64,000 nt of DNA from Corylus avellana (GCF_901000735.1 NC_081542.1:47098238-47162237); one strand, 5' to 3'; shown: positions 14,825 to 27,625, counted from the stretch's first letter. Notes: a model not told the origin generated them from the letters alone. Numbers and translations are program-made.

Positions 14825-15949
14825 TGAAAATTCTATAGGACTCCAAACGACACCTATTCTGAATGTATAGGTGTTTCACACAATATTATGCGGAAATAAA
14901 TCTAACCTAACAAATAATAATTAACCAAAAACAGATATGCAATGAGTAATAAAGAATACAGATATTTTGGTTACGAAGAGGAAACCAATTAGAGAACTCT
15001 CTAATTGTAACATCTCTCCGGGACAGTCAAACCCAGGAAATCAACTAACTCAGTAAAAGAATAAAGGATTACAAGACGTTCACACTTACAAAACCTTTGC
15101 AATTGACACCATCATGTATAAGACAAGCGACCCACTTGCCTTTTACCGCAGTAGCCCTTTCCAGAGACAGCTGACACAATCCTTCTACGTAATCTCCCTT
15201 CACCGGAACTCCAGTTGACTTCACTTCAACAATCAACAAGTATAAACAAACGATCATTCTAAGAGAGAGAACATACTCTCTATATCACAGACTCTCATAG
15301 CACACGATGGCGAGATCTAGATCAGAAAATCCTTCCTCTCTCTTCCTATTGAAATGTATTTATAATAGTCCCATCATTCCTCAACCTAGGAAAGAGTTTA
15401 TATCCATTTAAAACTGTTACAGGTACGCGGCGTTCGGACGGGAACATGTGCCGTCCGGACAGGACAACAAAATACAACCAAAACGTGTTTTTAACACATG
15501 GCCATCTGCAATCTCGTCCGGACGAGATTGCACACGAGCCATTCCCCCCAACTTCATAGTCTTCTCTTTATAGCCCGTTTTGACCCAGTAAACATTGGAA
15601 TTAGCTAAACCTTGTGAAACATAACTTTGTAGATCCTTGAGTTAGCTTTCCAACGTCGCAAAGATTGCTCCAATCAGAGGCCTGAAACTCAAGATATGAC
15701 CTTTTTAGTAAAAGCCATTCGGACGGGGTTCAGACGAGACTGCAAACGAGACTCTAGGGAATTCTTGTTTATCGAGCTCGTCCAGACGGGATTGCAAACG
15801 AGATTGCAGACGAGGCTCTCGGGGAAAATAGAATTCTTCGAGAGTCCGAACGGCACTTCTTTTCGTCCGAATGGTAATTGAATGGATGATGAATCTTGGC
15901 ACTTTTGGTCACCATTTTGCTTACCGAATTAAGCCAACAAGAACTTACA
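14825..15949 (-). repeat. 3' LTR of the gag-only element
   Basis: 1125 bases, nearly the same as the right LTR with scattered substitutions and small indels (for example extra bases near 15277-15300). The purine-rich AATGAGGAGTT (minus) next to it at 15950-15960 is a weak polypurine-tract candidate. Confidence 0.9.
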
Positions 15950-17292
15950 AACTCCTCATTTGGCAATTCGGTGACAAAATCAATCGGACGAGTCACCATC
16001 ATCTCCCCAAACTCCCCCTTTTTGTCACAAATTGACAAAATGTATCATATTTCCTGAAACACTCAACACAAAAACATCAAGGCATATGTGGAACAGAAAA
16101 AACAATAATCAAGCATTCATGATCACATATAGGAAAATGCACGAAGATAATGCAAGATCATGAATAACAGAAACTCCCCCTCAATATAAGACTTAATAAT
16201 CAACAAGAAACTCTTTTTTTAAAAAAAAAAATTTCTCCCCCTCAAAAGTCAAATGAACACACATGATACACACATCAACAACTCATGTATTTTAGCAATG
16301 AATATCCCAAACATACTCCAAATATGCAAAATATACATGAGACTAGAAATGGCAAGAAACTCATATTGTTTAACCCAAGCCAAGAAAAATGTTCCATTCA
16401 ATCCATGCTTGTGTGTTGTGTGTGTAAGCCATTCAATGAGAAAAAGAATACCAATTTACACAAAGAGGAGAAAGTTTCACCAACACGAGGTTTTGACAAG
16501 TAAATTCAATCAAAGTCAAACCTTATCATACTAGGGCATAGCCACTCTCATCCAATACAATCATCTTTTGAAAAAATAGCACAAGTTTGACACAGTGAAA
16601 ATACATTCCATAAGGAACATGTTCTTTTTATTTTGTTTCACTATTTTGATTCTTTTTCTCTTTGAGAGAGTGTCCTTAAACAATTGGTGCTTTATACAAA
16701 AAGAAAGAATGCATGAATTTTTAAGCACTAGGTTCAACTAGCATATGGTCAATTAGAAAAAAAAATATGACTAGTCAAAAACACCTCGTGTAGTTACCTA
16801 ACATACCTCACGTTTCAAAAAAAATTACCTCAAATTAAGCTTTAGTGTGCATAAGATTAAGCATAGGTAAAACGTACCACATACGCTCAAGCTTTAGGTA
16901 ACCACCAAAACAAGTCCATTGAAACAATTTTTTTATCTCATGCATATTTAGAATATTCCAAGATGCAAGGAATTAAATCCATGAAAGCAACATGAGAAAT
17001 TAATGGACTATCTGAGTACATAAGACAAAAGAGAGAAAAGAAAAACCACCAAATTAAAATATTTTTGTCTTTTTTGAATTTTTTTTATTTATTTATTTAT
17101 TTTATTTTTTAATTTTTTTTAAATGCACACAAAACAAAACATGTCAATAGAAACAAAACACAAACAACAAAAACAAACAACAACAAAAGATTTAAACCCA
17201 AAAAAAAACAAACGCCAAACAAACTATGACGCTAGGACACAAGTATATATATAAGCAAAGTCTGTCCTAGGCATGCAATGTGCCCACCTAAA

Positions 17293-19163
17293 CTAGGTGA
17301 GTCCAATACCACTCCCCCTCAACGGATGAACGGTATCAACCTTCTTAACCCAAACTTTCTTCATTTTAGGAACAGAAGTGCGACTCTTGTCCAAGTCATT
17401 TAACTGGGTGATAACACCCCTTAGTATGTTGAATAATTCCTCATGACTATCCCTAGAACGAAATATAGTCTCTATTTGAATCATGATTATTCAACTGAAA
17501 ACAATTAGAGCGAATATGCCCAATCTTACCACAATGATGACATGTAGGAATGAACCTTTGAGAAGGTTGGTTCCTTGGCATATGAGCACGTCTCGGTGTA
17601 GAACGAGACACATAGGAATCAGTTAGAATTCCCTTACCTTTCTCACCTCTTGAAACTGGAGGATACATTTCCTTCTTCTTAGTCAAGCTTTCTTCCTTAC
17701 AAACTGGTTTCACAAAAATTAACTTTGAAGGAGAAGCAGCATTAGTAGAGGAAACAACAGATTTATCAAAGCCCAATCAAGTTCTATCAAACGAATGTTT
17801 ATGATTATGCAACATGTGATTTAGCTTTTCACTAGAGAATGTTTTCAGATGATTTCTTGACTCATTAAGCTCATTCTCTAAGGATTTCACTTTGGCAATT
17901 AACATGTGATTTTCAGACATCAAGGTATTATGAATAGCATGTGAATCAGTTAAGGCAACAGAAAGTTGATCATTTTCAAGATTAACATCTTTGAGTTTCT
18001 GCAAGTGTTGCTTATTTAACTTCTTCAATTTAATGCATTCCAAAAATAGATTATTATAAGCATTTTGCAGATCACCCTCCTTTTCTGATTCATTATCACA
18101 TATGTTAAGTTCACTATCTAGAGAGTTAGACTCACTAGCCTCATGTTTACTATCATAAGAAACCCCAAAAGCTACATAATTAGCAACATTTTCAGCTTTT
18201 TCCTCATTGTCTGACTCATCACTTTGAGTCACATTAAAGGCATTGCCTTTAGAATTTATCAAATTTCCACAATCAGCATGAATATGACCAATACCACCAC
18301 ATTCATGACACTTACGACCACGAGATAATTTATCTTTATGATTTTCATCATTTTTGCTTTCATAATTATCTCTAACCTCATGACTAGGATTCACAGAATT
18401 TTTAGATTCCCTACTTCTAAAATTTCAATTGTTTTTGAAAAATTTTCTAAACTTCCTTGCAATAATAGCTATTTCTTCATCATCTCCAGAATCCTCATCA
18501 GAGTGAACTACAGATTTACCTTTAGCAGCCTTCATCTTAAGAGCAAGATTTTTTGAGCTTTTGGGCTTAGGTAACATGAGTTCAAATGTCTGAAGAGAAC
18601 CAACAAGTTCCTCTACTCTCATTGTCTCTAGATCTTTGCTTTGTTGTATAGCAGTAATCTGAGGTATAAACCTCGCAGGTAGAGATCTTAAGATTTTCTT
18701 TATTATCTTAGCATCAGTCATTTTCTTTCCAAGATTAATAGTAGAGTTTCTAATAGTGCTAAGCTTAGAATAAAAATCATCAAATGTCTCTTCCTCTTCC
18801 ATCCTAATCTCTTCAAATTGAGAAACTAACATCTGAATTTTTGAAGCTTTCACAATTTTAGTTCCTTCGTGAGTAATTTCCAATGTTTTCCATGCTTCTT
18901 TAGCTATTACACATCGAGAAATTCTTGAGAATTATTCGATGGAGATAGATGTGAAGATGGCATTTAACGCTTTGTCATTCGCAGACGAAACACGCTTTTC
19001 ATCCTTTGAATTCAGCAATTGCCTTATCAGGATTAGTCCATCCAGATTCAACAATATGCCAAACGTCCACAGATTTGAGATATGCTTTCATACGAATTTT
19101 CCAAAACGTATAATTGGATTCGTCAAAGACGGGAAGTGAGTTAGGTGCAACTGTGTGAGACAT
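17293..19163 (-). pseudogene. copia-type Gag remnant with two zinc knuckles
   Basis: The ATG at 19163 begins an N-terminal region with the FDESNYTFWKIRMKAYL pattern of plant copia Gag (DUF4219-like). A UBN2-like central region follows (FEEIRMEEEETFDDFYSKL, ILRSLPARF). Two CCHC-type knuckles come after it: CHECGGIGHIHADC near 18300 and CHHCGKIGHIRSNC near 17520. Gag packages element RNA into cytoplasmic particles. The frame is broken by a shift near 19015 and by stops, including at about 18930, 18425 and 17777, so this copy cannot make full-length Gag. No pol follows. The stretch 15961-17290 is low-complexity and A/CAA-rich with no coding signal. Confidence 0.85.
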
Positions 19164-19217
19164 ATTATGAGGAGTCTAGGATCACACTCAGGAAATTAAT
19201 CCAAACAGAATGAACCC

Positions 19218-19229
19218 GCTCTGATACCA
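19218..19229 (-). promoter_or_regulatory. Primer binding site (tRNA iMet)
   Basis: The minus strand reads TGGTATCAGAGC, the standard plant retrotransposon primer site complementary to the 3' end of initiator-Met tRNA, two bases from the end of the 5' LTR. Confidence 0.95.
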
Positions 19230-19231
19230 AT

Positions 19232-20340
19232 TGAAAATTCTATACGACTCCAAACGACACCTATTCTGAATGTATAGGTGTTTCACACAATATTATGCGG
19301 AAATAGATCTAACCTAACAAATAATAATTAACCAAAAACAGATATGCAATGAGCAATAAAGAACACAGATATTTTGGTTACGAAGAGGAAACCAATTAGA
19401 GAACTCTCTAATTGTAAAACCTCTCCGGGGCAGCCAAACTCAGGAAATCAACTAACTCAGTAAAAGAATAAATGATTACAAGACGTTCACACTTACAAAA
19501 CATTTGCAATTGACACGATCTTGTATAAGACAAGCGACCCACTTGTCTTCTACCACAGTAGCCCTTTCCAGAGACAACTAGCACAATCCTTCTACGTGAT
19601 CTCCCTTCATCGGAACTCTAGTTGACTTCACTTCAACAATCAACAAGTATAAACAAACAATCACTCTAAGAGAGAGAACAGACTCTCCTAGCACACGACG
19701 GCGAATTCTAGATCATAAAATCCTTCCTCTCTCTTCCTATTGAGATGTATTTATAATAGTCCCATCATTCATAGACCTAGGAAAGAGTTTATATTCATTT
19801 AAAACTGTTACAGGTACGCGGCGTCCGGACAGGAACATGTGCCATCCGGATGGGACAACAAAATACAGCCAAAACGTGTTTTTAACACATGGCCGTCTGC
19901 AATCTTGTCCAGACGAGATTGCACACGAGCCATTCCACCCAGCTTCGTAGTATTCTCTTTATGGCCCGTTTTGACCCAGTAAACATTGGAATTAGCTAAA
20001 CCTTGTGAAACACGACTCTGTAGATTCTTGAGTTAGCTTTTCAACGTCACAAAGATTGCTCCAATCAGAGGCCTGAAACTCAAGATATGACCTTTTTAGT
20101 AAAAGTCATTCGGATGGGGTTCAGACGAGACTGCAAACGAGGCTCTCGGGAATTCTTGTTTATCGAGCTCGTCCGGACGAGATTGCAAACGAGATTGCAG
20201 ACGAGGCTTTCGGGGAAAACATAATTATTCGAGCGTCCGAACGGCACTTCTTCTCGTCCGAACAGTAATTGAATGGATGATGAATCTTGGCACTTTTGGT
20301 CACCATTTTGCTTACCGAATTAAGCCAACAAGAACTTACA
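19232..20340 (-). repeat. 5' LTR of the gag-only element
   Basis: 1109 bases and the direct-repeat partner of 14825-15949. It starts TG and ends CA on minus, adjoins the primer site, and is flanked on the right by the AGTCT duplication. Confidence 0.9.
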
Positions 20341-20345
20341 AGTCT

Positions 20346-21408
20346 GCATCATATTCTAATGCAAGTGCTTGCCAAGTAAGAAATAAGTACCGCTTCAACC
20401 TTCTTTCAATGGTTGATGTTGTTTTCAAATGAGCGTTCAGATAGGTTGGTCTTAATCTGTGTCTCTTTTCCTTTTGTTACTATTATATTCGGCCTTATTG
20501 AGAGGATCGAGACATTTGTTTGTCTTATCTTTTACAGTTTGTTTGTAATTTCGTACTGTTGTTTTCGTTTTGAGTTTATTGTTGAGGAGTCTACCATTTT
20601 TTTTAATTTTTTGTTGTTTAAGATGTTTCATTCTTTCTTCCTTTCGAATTAAGAGTAATAAGGATTCTTTCTTATATCTCTTTCAAGAATTCAATTAAAA
20701 AAAAAAGGGGTACACAGTGCCAATCACTCTCTTTAAAAGCATACTAAGTAATATCGATCCATAACAACTTATATTAATCAACTTATATTAATTAGGAGCT
20801 ATCCTGTTACTCGTTTTGTCTTGGTGGGCTTGGATGAAAAGTAGACACTAGACAGATGAGAAGGAGGGAGAAAAAAGGAAAAAGAAAAAAGTGTTTTAAC
20901 TTCACAAATGGGCTATGTTTTGACAACGGACCCAGTTTAAATTTGGTATTATCGCCTGTTACGTGACAATGTTCATAGTTCCATATATAAAAGTACGAAT
21001 TATTCATCATTTACAATTTACAAGCCCACTAAGTCACAGGGCCATCCAAAAATAAACTACAGTTTACTGTAAAAGTCTAATATATTTATAATGCTATATT
21101 CAAGATTCCAATCTCTCTCTTTTATCTCTTTAAAAGTGATGTGGCCTTTAAATTTATCACTGAATTTTTGTTTTGGCATCTTGCTGTAATTTCTGCTGAA
21201 TTTTTTTTTATTTTTTATTGGAGAATATGAACTTTTTCTTACAACTACCATTTTTTTTTTTTTTTTCAAGATATATAATCGGATGTTAAATTCTACTGCA
21301 TATTCCTTGCCTACATGTATCACATATACATGACCCATTTCCTATGATACAATTTTAGTTTATCACCATGCTATATAACACGAAGGGGGACAATCTTGTG
21401 AGTAGTCA
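20346..21408. other. Intergenic, no gene seen
   Basis: T-rich and A-rich low-complexity sequence with several short frames lacking recognisable domains. The right part probably includes old 3' flanking sequence of the CRK3 pseudogene. Confidence 0.4.
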
Positions 21409-24400
21409 TCATCGAGATGAAAGACTGAAAACAGTAAGGTGATTTGCAGAAGGATTAGTTGTGGAAATATGATCCGTTTGAATTACTCGAGCCACAACAA
21501 ATAGAGGTTGTTTTGGGTGAGAAAGAGATGCTGATTCGTTTCCCAACAGAACAAGCACAAATGAGATCATGGGTCTATCCGCTGGATCCTCTTGTACACA
21601 CAAAAGCCCAATATGCATGCACTTTAAAACTTCTGTTGTTGGGCACGACTCCATCAACAAAGGGTCTACAAATTCCAATTCTTTTCCTTCATTCCATAGT
21701 TTCCATGCCTGTCAATACACATTTAAAGTAAATACATTTCTTATGCATACTATACATCATGTTACAAAGCACCTCCTCCCTCATGAGCAAAGGGTGAGTG
21801 AGTTCACGAGTTTAAGATATGATAAATAACCGCTCTTTTCAAAAGCTTAAACTTATAAAAATGAGTGAATTTTGTTGAGTATACAATTATGAGTATTGTG
21901 GACAGTTTTGAGACCCATAATGAAAATATGTAATAAGTGTGAGTGACTAATATAGCATAGTTGGACTCAGGGACCAAGGGCCAAAATTTTTTTGGGGAGG
22001 GACCAATTGGCAAAAAATACGTTTATTTATTTTTTATTTTTTGGACTCAAACTCATACGGTTATTAAGCTTTTGGATTAGGTGGCCTCCACCTTGTGACA
22101 TGTCCTCCCTCTCCCAAAACATGTCCTCCTCCCAAAAAGGCCAACAAAGAAATATATATGTGTTGTCTCATGTATGTTCGTGGAGGAAGTTCTCGCTTAT
22201 TTTCTTCCCCACTAATAATTCAAGTAATATCACGCCAAAGCTGAAGACATCAGATTTTATAGAAAATAATCCCTCTATTGCATATTCGGGAGCAATGTAT
22301 CCACTGTTTTGAGCATATATAGCATTACCATGATTTTTTTTTTTTTTTTTCAAAAAAAAACAAACAAACAAATTGGGTGAAAAACTTGCACAAGAAAGAA
22401 AAGTAGTAGACTCACTATGTTCCGAAAACTCTTCGAGTGTTAGCCGAGTATTGGTGTTCACCAAAGATCCTTGCCATGCCAAAATCTGATATTTTAGCGA
22501 CCATTTCATGGTCCAACAATACATTGTTGGGCTTTTGATCCCAATGATTTTAAGACGAGAGTCCTCGTGAAGGTAAAGAAGTCCTCTAGCAATACCAACA
22601 ATAGTGTTGTAGCATGTCTTCCAGTCAAGCTCAGTACGTTTTTTTTGAATCTATAAATAGCAAAGATAAGATTTAAACTCACGACATTTGATTTGATATA
22701 TAGAAAAGTTTAACTTGATAAAAAAAAGTTGGTAAAAAATAGTGGTCAAAGATGAAACCAAAGATAAAGACATCAAGGCTTCTATTGGGCATGAATTCAT
22801 AGATAAGTGATAAGTGCCAAATAATGCATATTTGGACCCCTTTATTTACATTAGTTAATCCTTTAGCTGTGTCGTTATTTAATATTTTGTGTTAGTTTTG
22901 TGTTTTTAGTATTTTGTAGGTCATTGAAGAAAAACTGCAGCTTTAAAGGGAAAAATGCAAAGTTTGGAAGAAAGAATACTTTGAGAAGACCTAGATTGTG
23001 TGGTTAAGTCTAACCAAATCCAAGAAAAGGTTAAATCAGATTCAAGTTCAGATTGAATAAGATTTTGGATCGGATTCAAATTCAGATTCTGCACATATCT
23101 TAGTATTTTGACCATAACTCTCCGTTCAAATATCGGATTGAAGTGATTCAAACGGCATTGGAAAGCTAGCTCAAAATAATACAATTTGTTGTGAAATAGA
23201 ATTTTCGTAATTCGGACGGTTTCTATGTCAAAATCGCCCCGCAATTAAGAGACACAAATTTGGACGAATCCTAGTCCGATTTCAGACTTCTATTTTGACT
23301 GGGAGACAGACTTCCGAATTATCTAGGTTTACTTGGGCTTCTAGGACTTCCCTAAGCCTATAAATAGACTTCTTTGCATTCAAGAAAAGATACACAATCC
23401 CAGAGAGCAAAATTCTTTTGTTTAGTTTTTCTTTAGGTTTAGGTTTAGGTTTAGATTTTATTTTTATGTGGAGCTAAATTCCCAACTAAGGTTGGGGATA
23501 AAGCCTCACCGATGAAGAACATCAATACTTTTATGTAAGTTTTTATTATTTTGATTTTATTGGGTTTTATATTTCAATTGTTTTACTTCTAATCAATTGT
23601 GTGGAGTGATTCTTGGATATCTCTTGTGATTCAAGGATACATGTGATGATTTGAGATAATTTCATATGATTGATTGCTTAGCTTTTAACTCATAAAAATT
23701 GGATATCCCTTGTGATTTGTTCTACGGATACATCTGGTGTTTCAATTGAATTTGGATTCCTTTTGTGATTTGGTCAATGAATGGATACATGAGATGATTT
23801 TGATTAATTCTTTGAAGCATAGTAAAACATATCTATGATTTAATTTGTGAGAACTTCGGATTAATATTGATGAACATAAAGTATGTTGTTATAATTTGGT
23901 GAGTGTGAATTCCCAAACCTTAGTACATTTATCCTTAGATTTACTTATTTTATTTAGTTTATGTTTATCCTTTAATTTTCAAAACTCAAAAATCAAAACC
24001 CTTTTGGAACTAGATTAGAATTTAATTAGTTTAGATATAAATTGCTCTTTCAAAAATACAATTCTCTGTGGGATCGACCTCGCACTTGCAATCCATTAAA
24101 CTACAATCGATTCGTGCACTTGCGAGTTAAATAAATTTGCACAACAATAAGCAGCTTTTCCTCCCCCTCTATGCCACATCCCAAGAGCTTCACAAGGTTT
24201 CGGTGTTAAAGTTTTGCAATTAGTATGACCTCGTTTTTAAGTTCCTATAAGCCTTGCCATGACTTTTTTGACAGCCTTTTAACTGCTACTTCCTTACCAT
24301 CTGGTAGCACACGCTGCAGGGAGAATCATGCATAAATAAATTCAGGCCCCATATATATGAATCAATAATTAGACCATGACAAAGAAATAGAAAAGTTGGT

Positions 24401-25385
24401 GTTACCTTGTAGACAATGCCAAAGCCACCTTGTCCGAGCTTATTTGAATTTGAAAAGTTGTTTGTAGCTGCCACTATTGTCGATAAATCCATGAAGGACA
24501 GTTCTTTAGCACTCACCAATTCAGCCTTTTTTGTAATGGTAACTCCAGTGAGGCTTGCCAGCTCATGTAATTGTGCGCTCTGGCTTCTCTCATCGTCTGT
24601 TAATAAACATGAAATTATCTGGTTGTTGGTAAATAATTATGGTGGTGGTAATTAGTAGTTGGCCAGTAAGATAAATTCACCTCTTTTTGTTCTCTTGTTC
24701 CTCCCATGATAAACAGCACAAGACCCAACAACAACTGCTATAACCGATATTGGGATACAAGCAACCACCACAACCATCCAAATCTTCAATTTAGGCCCTG
24801 CTTTTCCGTAAGAAGATTTCGATTCACCAAGACCACTATTTTAAAGGAAATAAATCCGCAAAATTCTTATGTCCTTACCTTTGGAACTTGGGTAGGTTAA
24901 GAACACACTTGAGGCGTTGTAGAATTGGTAGAGCTGAAACCTCACCTTACAATTCGCACTAACAATAATTCCACCTTGGCGTGAATCGCAGCATGCATGA
25001 AGATCTCCCAAGGCCTGCAACAGACAACTATCACAGGAACTTTCAGAGATGTCCCAAGTACATTGTACAAGACCATAAATTGTTTTCTTCCTCGAAAATT
25101 TAATTTCCCCTGTTGCAAACATGCGTTTCGAAGGATCAAACGCAGCCTCGCTTGAGATGTTATTTATTAAGTAGGTTAATACTTTATCAAAACGAACTGG
25201 ATTAATTGATAGATTTTTCTCCAGATAATTCTGGTCTGGATACTTTCCAAAATAAACCATCAAGGAAGAGAAATTCTGCCTGGAGTAGCGAACTTGACAA
25301 AGCTCAAACCAAATCGTTGCATCTTCAGTTTTGCACTGCTTCAAGATTTCCTGACTTGCATTCTTTATGCAATTAACTTTAAGAG
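21409..25385 (-). pseudogene. CRK pseudogene (CRK3)
   Basis: CRK exons in order on minus: part of exon 1 (25385-24879), membrane exon (24797-24681), exon 3 (24596-24406), exon 4 (24313-22759, split by a solo LTR at 22808-24146), exon 5 (22650-22416), exon 6 (22303 to about 22168), exon 7 (21708-21409). Exon 1 lacks the signal peptide and first half of DUF26-1 but keeps CTWDISESSCDSC and CCDSRQGG. Exon 3 keeps GQGGFGIVYK. Exon 4 has two in-frame stops besides the insertion. Exon 5 lacks four bases where HRD should be encoded (near 22543): its length is 235 rather than the 238 of CRK1, 2 and 4, and the frame is lost until the end of the exon. Exon 7 still reads VQEDPADRP. It is more divergent than the other cluster members and clearly dead. 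Confidence 0.92.
22808..24146 (+). mobile_element. Solo LTR inside CRK3 exon 4
   Basis: A 1339-base insertion that begins TGATAAGTGCC, ends GCACAACA, and has a perfect 5-base target duplication ATAAG (22803-22807 and 24147-24151). Plus orientation is supported by a TATA box (CCTATAAATAG, about 23357-23367) and by TTCTCTGTGGGATCGACC near 24060, a motif often found near the 3' end of plant gypsy-type LTRs. No internal region or second LTR is present, so this is most simply an LTR-LTR recombination product. Removing it rejoins the kinase exon exactly. Confidence 0.9.
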
Positions 25386-25768
25386 GATTTTAGGAGGATA
25401 AAAAGATGGTACCTAACATTAATCGCTTAAATTAACTATCAAGGGTGGCAAATCAGTAACCTATATTCTAAAGTAGAAACTAAAAGTAAGCAATATATAT
25501 ATATACTATCTTAGAAGTTTGACTTGATACAAAGAACTCCATTAAATTTAAATGGCTGAAATCATGAAATCAAGCTAATGGGCTATGTAAACCAGTATGT
25601 TTAAAGGCTAATCAAGTTGTCAAAGTCGTATTCGCAGCACTTTCAGTTCCGACTAGGTAAGAAAGGCGATCAGCAAGGAGAAGAGCAACTACCAAGAGGG
25701 TTGTCATGCAGAGGTTGAAGCTATGGAATTTGAGAAATAGGATATTAATACACAAATTAACATTAATT
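25386..25768. other. Intergenic, no gene seen
   Basis: The sequence immediately upstream of the truncated CRK3 exon 1 shows no DUF26 similarity, so the 5' end of that gene was lost or replaced here. Confidence 0.4.
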
Positions 25769-25783
25769 AGGATCCATTTATTT

Positions 25784-25884
25784 ATTTTTTGACATGTCCG
25801 CACAAGAGAGGGAAGGGAGATTCGAACTAGTGACCTCCACTTCATTAAGTGTGGTTCCAGCCGATTGATCTATCTCTTGGGGAC
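25784..25884 (-). mobile_element. tRNA-derived SINE, copy 2
   Basis: Same family and orientation as 8647-8760: tRNA-like head, B-box-like AGTTCGAATCT, end GCGGACATGTC, short A/T tail. The perfect 15-base target duplication AGGATCCATTTATTT is at 25769-25783 and 25885-25899. Confidence 0.88.
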
Positions 25885-25984
25885 AGGATCCATTTATTTT
25901 TGCTAGTTGCTGGATGTTTATCCAAACCGGACTAGCTAGAGCCAGGTTTTAAATCAGCTGGGACCAAACAAAGAGTTTCCAATT

Positions 25985-26465
25985 GTTTGATGTAGTCTGG
26001 CCTATTTGAGATTGCGTTTGAAAAGTCTAAAAGTGGTTTTAACACTCAAAAAGTTCGTTTGAAGAAAAAAGTACTTGTTTGGTAAAAAAATTAAAAGCGC
26101 TTTAAGGGTCTAAAAAGCTTAAAAATGGTCAAAACGCACTTTTGACAAAAGCTTTAAAATGAAGTTTTTGTTCAAAAGCTCTTTTTGACTTAAAAGCTTT
26201 ATTTCTCAAACCCAATCATAGACAGACTCTTCTTAGTCTATTTGTGATTGCGTTTAAGAGATTTAAAAGTGATTTTAACAATCAAAAAATTTGTTTGAGA
26301 AAAAAAAATATTTATTTGGTAAAAAAAATTAAAAGCGTTTTTTAGTGTCCAAAAAGCTTAAAAATGGCAAAAACACACTTTTGGCAAAGACTTTATTTTA
26401 AAGCTTTTGCCGAAAATTGCTTTTTGCCTTGAAAGTTTTATTTATCAAACACAATTTCAAATAAG
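25985..26465. repeat. Two adjacent copies of a MITE-like repeat
   Basis: Copies at about 25995-26215 and 26235-26460 share blocks such as GATTGCGTTT, AAAAGTGATTTTAACA-like and AAAAAGCTTAAAAATGG. A related copy in inverse orientation lies at about 45760-46005. No coding capacity. The ends are approximate. Confidence 0.65.
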
Positions 26466-26470
26466 TTCTG

Positions 26471-27540
26471 AGTATCAACGACCTGCGCATCTCACATAGT
26501 ATTCGTCAAGTCACACATCTTATATAAGCCCATTTTTAATAAATATATATATATATAAAAAAAAAAAAAAAAAAAAATCGATTTTGTAAAAAACCCTGTG
26601 CGTGGAAAATAAAAATGTTGAATTTCTAAATTTTTTTAAAAAAAAAAAAAAAAAAAAAAGGGTTTTAAAATTTTATTTTACAAACTGGCATAATAGATGA
26701 GTAGTTTACTCATATATCGCACTCTCCACTACTAGTTAATTGCAACATCATCGCGATTATTTTATCACATCATTAGAAATCATTTGGTATCCTATAAACC
26801 GTACGTAAGATATAATAGGGGTAAATACTAAATAACTCCATGGGATTTTACTTAATATTTTTTTTTTCTTTCTTAGGATTTATTTTTTATCACATGAGAT
26901 CTTTCTGGTTTGGATAAAAGACCAAATTTATTCTTCGGTCTATTGACCGTTAGTTGACCTAACAGAATTCCACGTGGACCAATTAAAAGTTGACATTTGG
27001 CATAAATGGTCACATCATCAATGATGATGTGGCATCTAATTACATTTTTTATTTTTTAAATTAAAATTAAAAAAACTAAAAAAATATATTTTTTCATAAT
27101 AAAAAAAAAAAAAAATTGGGGTGGCTCAGTACTAGTACCATTGAGGGTGGCTCCATGGGGGTGGCCAAGCCACCCCCAGTGGTATTAGCCACCCCCCCAA
27201 TTTTATTTTTTATTTTTTATGAAAAGATATATTTTTTAATTTTTTAATTTTAATTTTTTTTAAAAAATAAAAAATTTCATTAGGTGCCACATCATCATTG
27301 ATGACGTGGCCACTTATGCCAAATGTCAGCTTTTAATTGGTCCACGTGGAGTTCCGTTAGGTCAACTAACGATCAATGGACGGAAGAACAAATTTGGTCT
27401 TTTATCAAAACCAAAAGGACCTTCTGTGATAAAAAATAAACCCTATGAGGAAAAAAAAAATTAAGTGAAACCCAATGGGGTTATTTCGTATTTACTCCTT
27501 ATTAACTAATAAATCCTTCCTCTCTATTTTGCCCATTCCA
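26471..27540. repeat. Duplicated intergenic segment, copy B (interrupted)
   Basis: Collinear with 13501-13925 up to AACCGTACGTAAGATATAATA at 26817, then interrupted by an inverted-repeat element, then resuming at CTAATAAATCCTTCCTCTCT. Comparison with copy A defines the insertion. Confidence 0.8.
26818..27498. mobile_element. Long inverted-repeat (foldback) DNA element
   Basis: The left end GGGTAAATACTAAATAACTC and the reverse complement of the right end, GAGTAAATACGAAATAACCC, begin arms of more than 200 bases that stay similar inward (shared TTTATCACA, AAAAGACCAAATTT, GTTAGTTGACCTAAC, CCACGTGGACCAATTAAAAG). The centre is a GGGTGGC and GCCACCCC palindrome. No ORF. The paralogous empty site at 13881 confirms insertion. 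Long arms without a transposase suggest a non-autonomous Mutator-like or foldback element; the target duplication is not clear. Confidence 0.8.
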
Positions 27541-27625
27541 ATCATCAATTGCTTAATTTTTATTTATTTTAAAAAAAAAAATCAATAGGAAAAAAGTTAT
27601 AAAAGATGATATTTTTTTGTTCTTA

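Larger units (their letters stand above)
14825..20340 (-). mobile_element. Gag-only LTR retrotransposon (TR-GAG-like), complete ends
   Basis: Two long direct repeats, 14825-15949 and 19232-20340, start TGTAAGTTCTTG and end GAATTTTCA on minus. The element is bounded by a 5-base target duplication AGTCT (14820-14824 and 20341-20345). Next to the right LTR lies the initiator-Met tRNA primer site TGGTATCAGAGC (minus, 19218-19229), so transcription runs right to left. The 3.3-kb interior holds only a broken gag; I see no protease, integrase or reverse transcriptase. This matches the non-autonomous class called TR-GAG, which would need enzymes from an autonomous copia relative. Confidence 0.9.
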
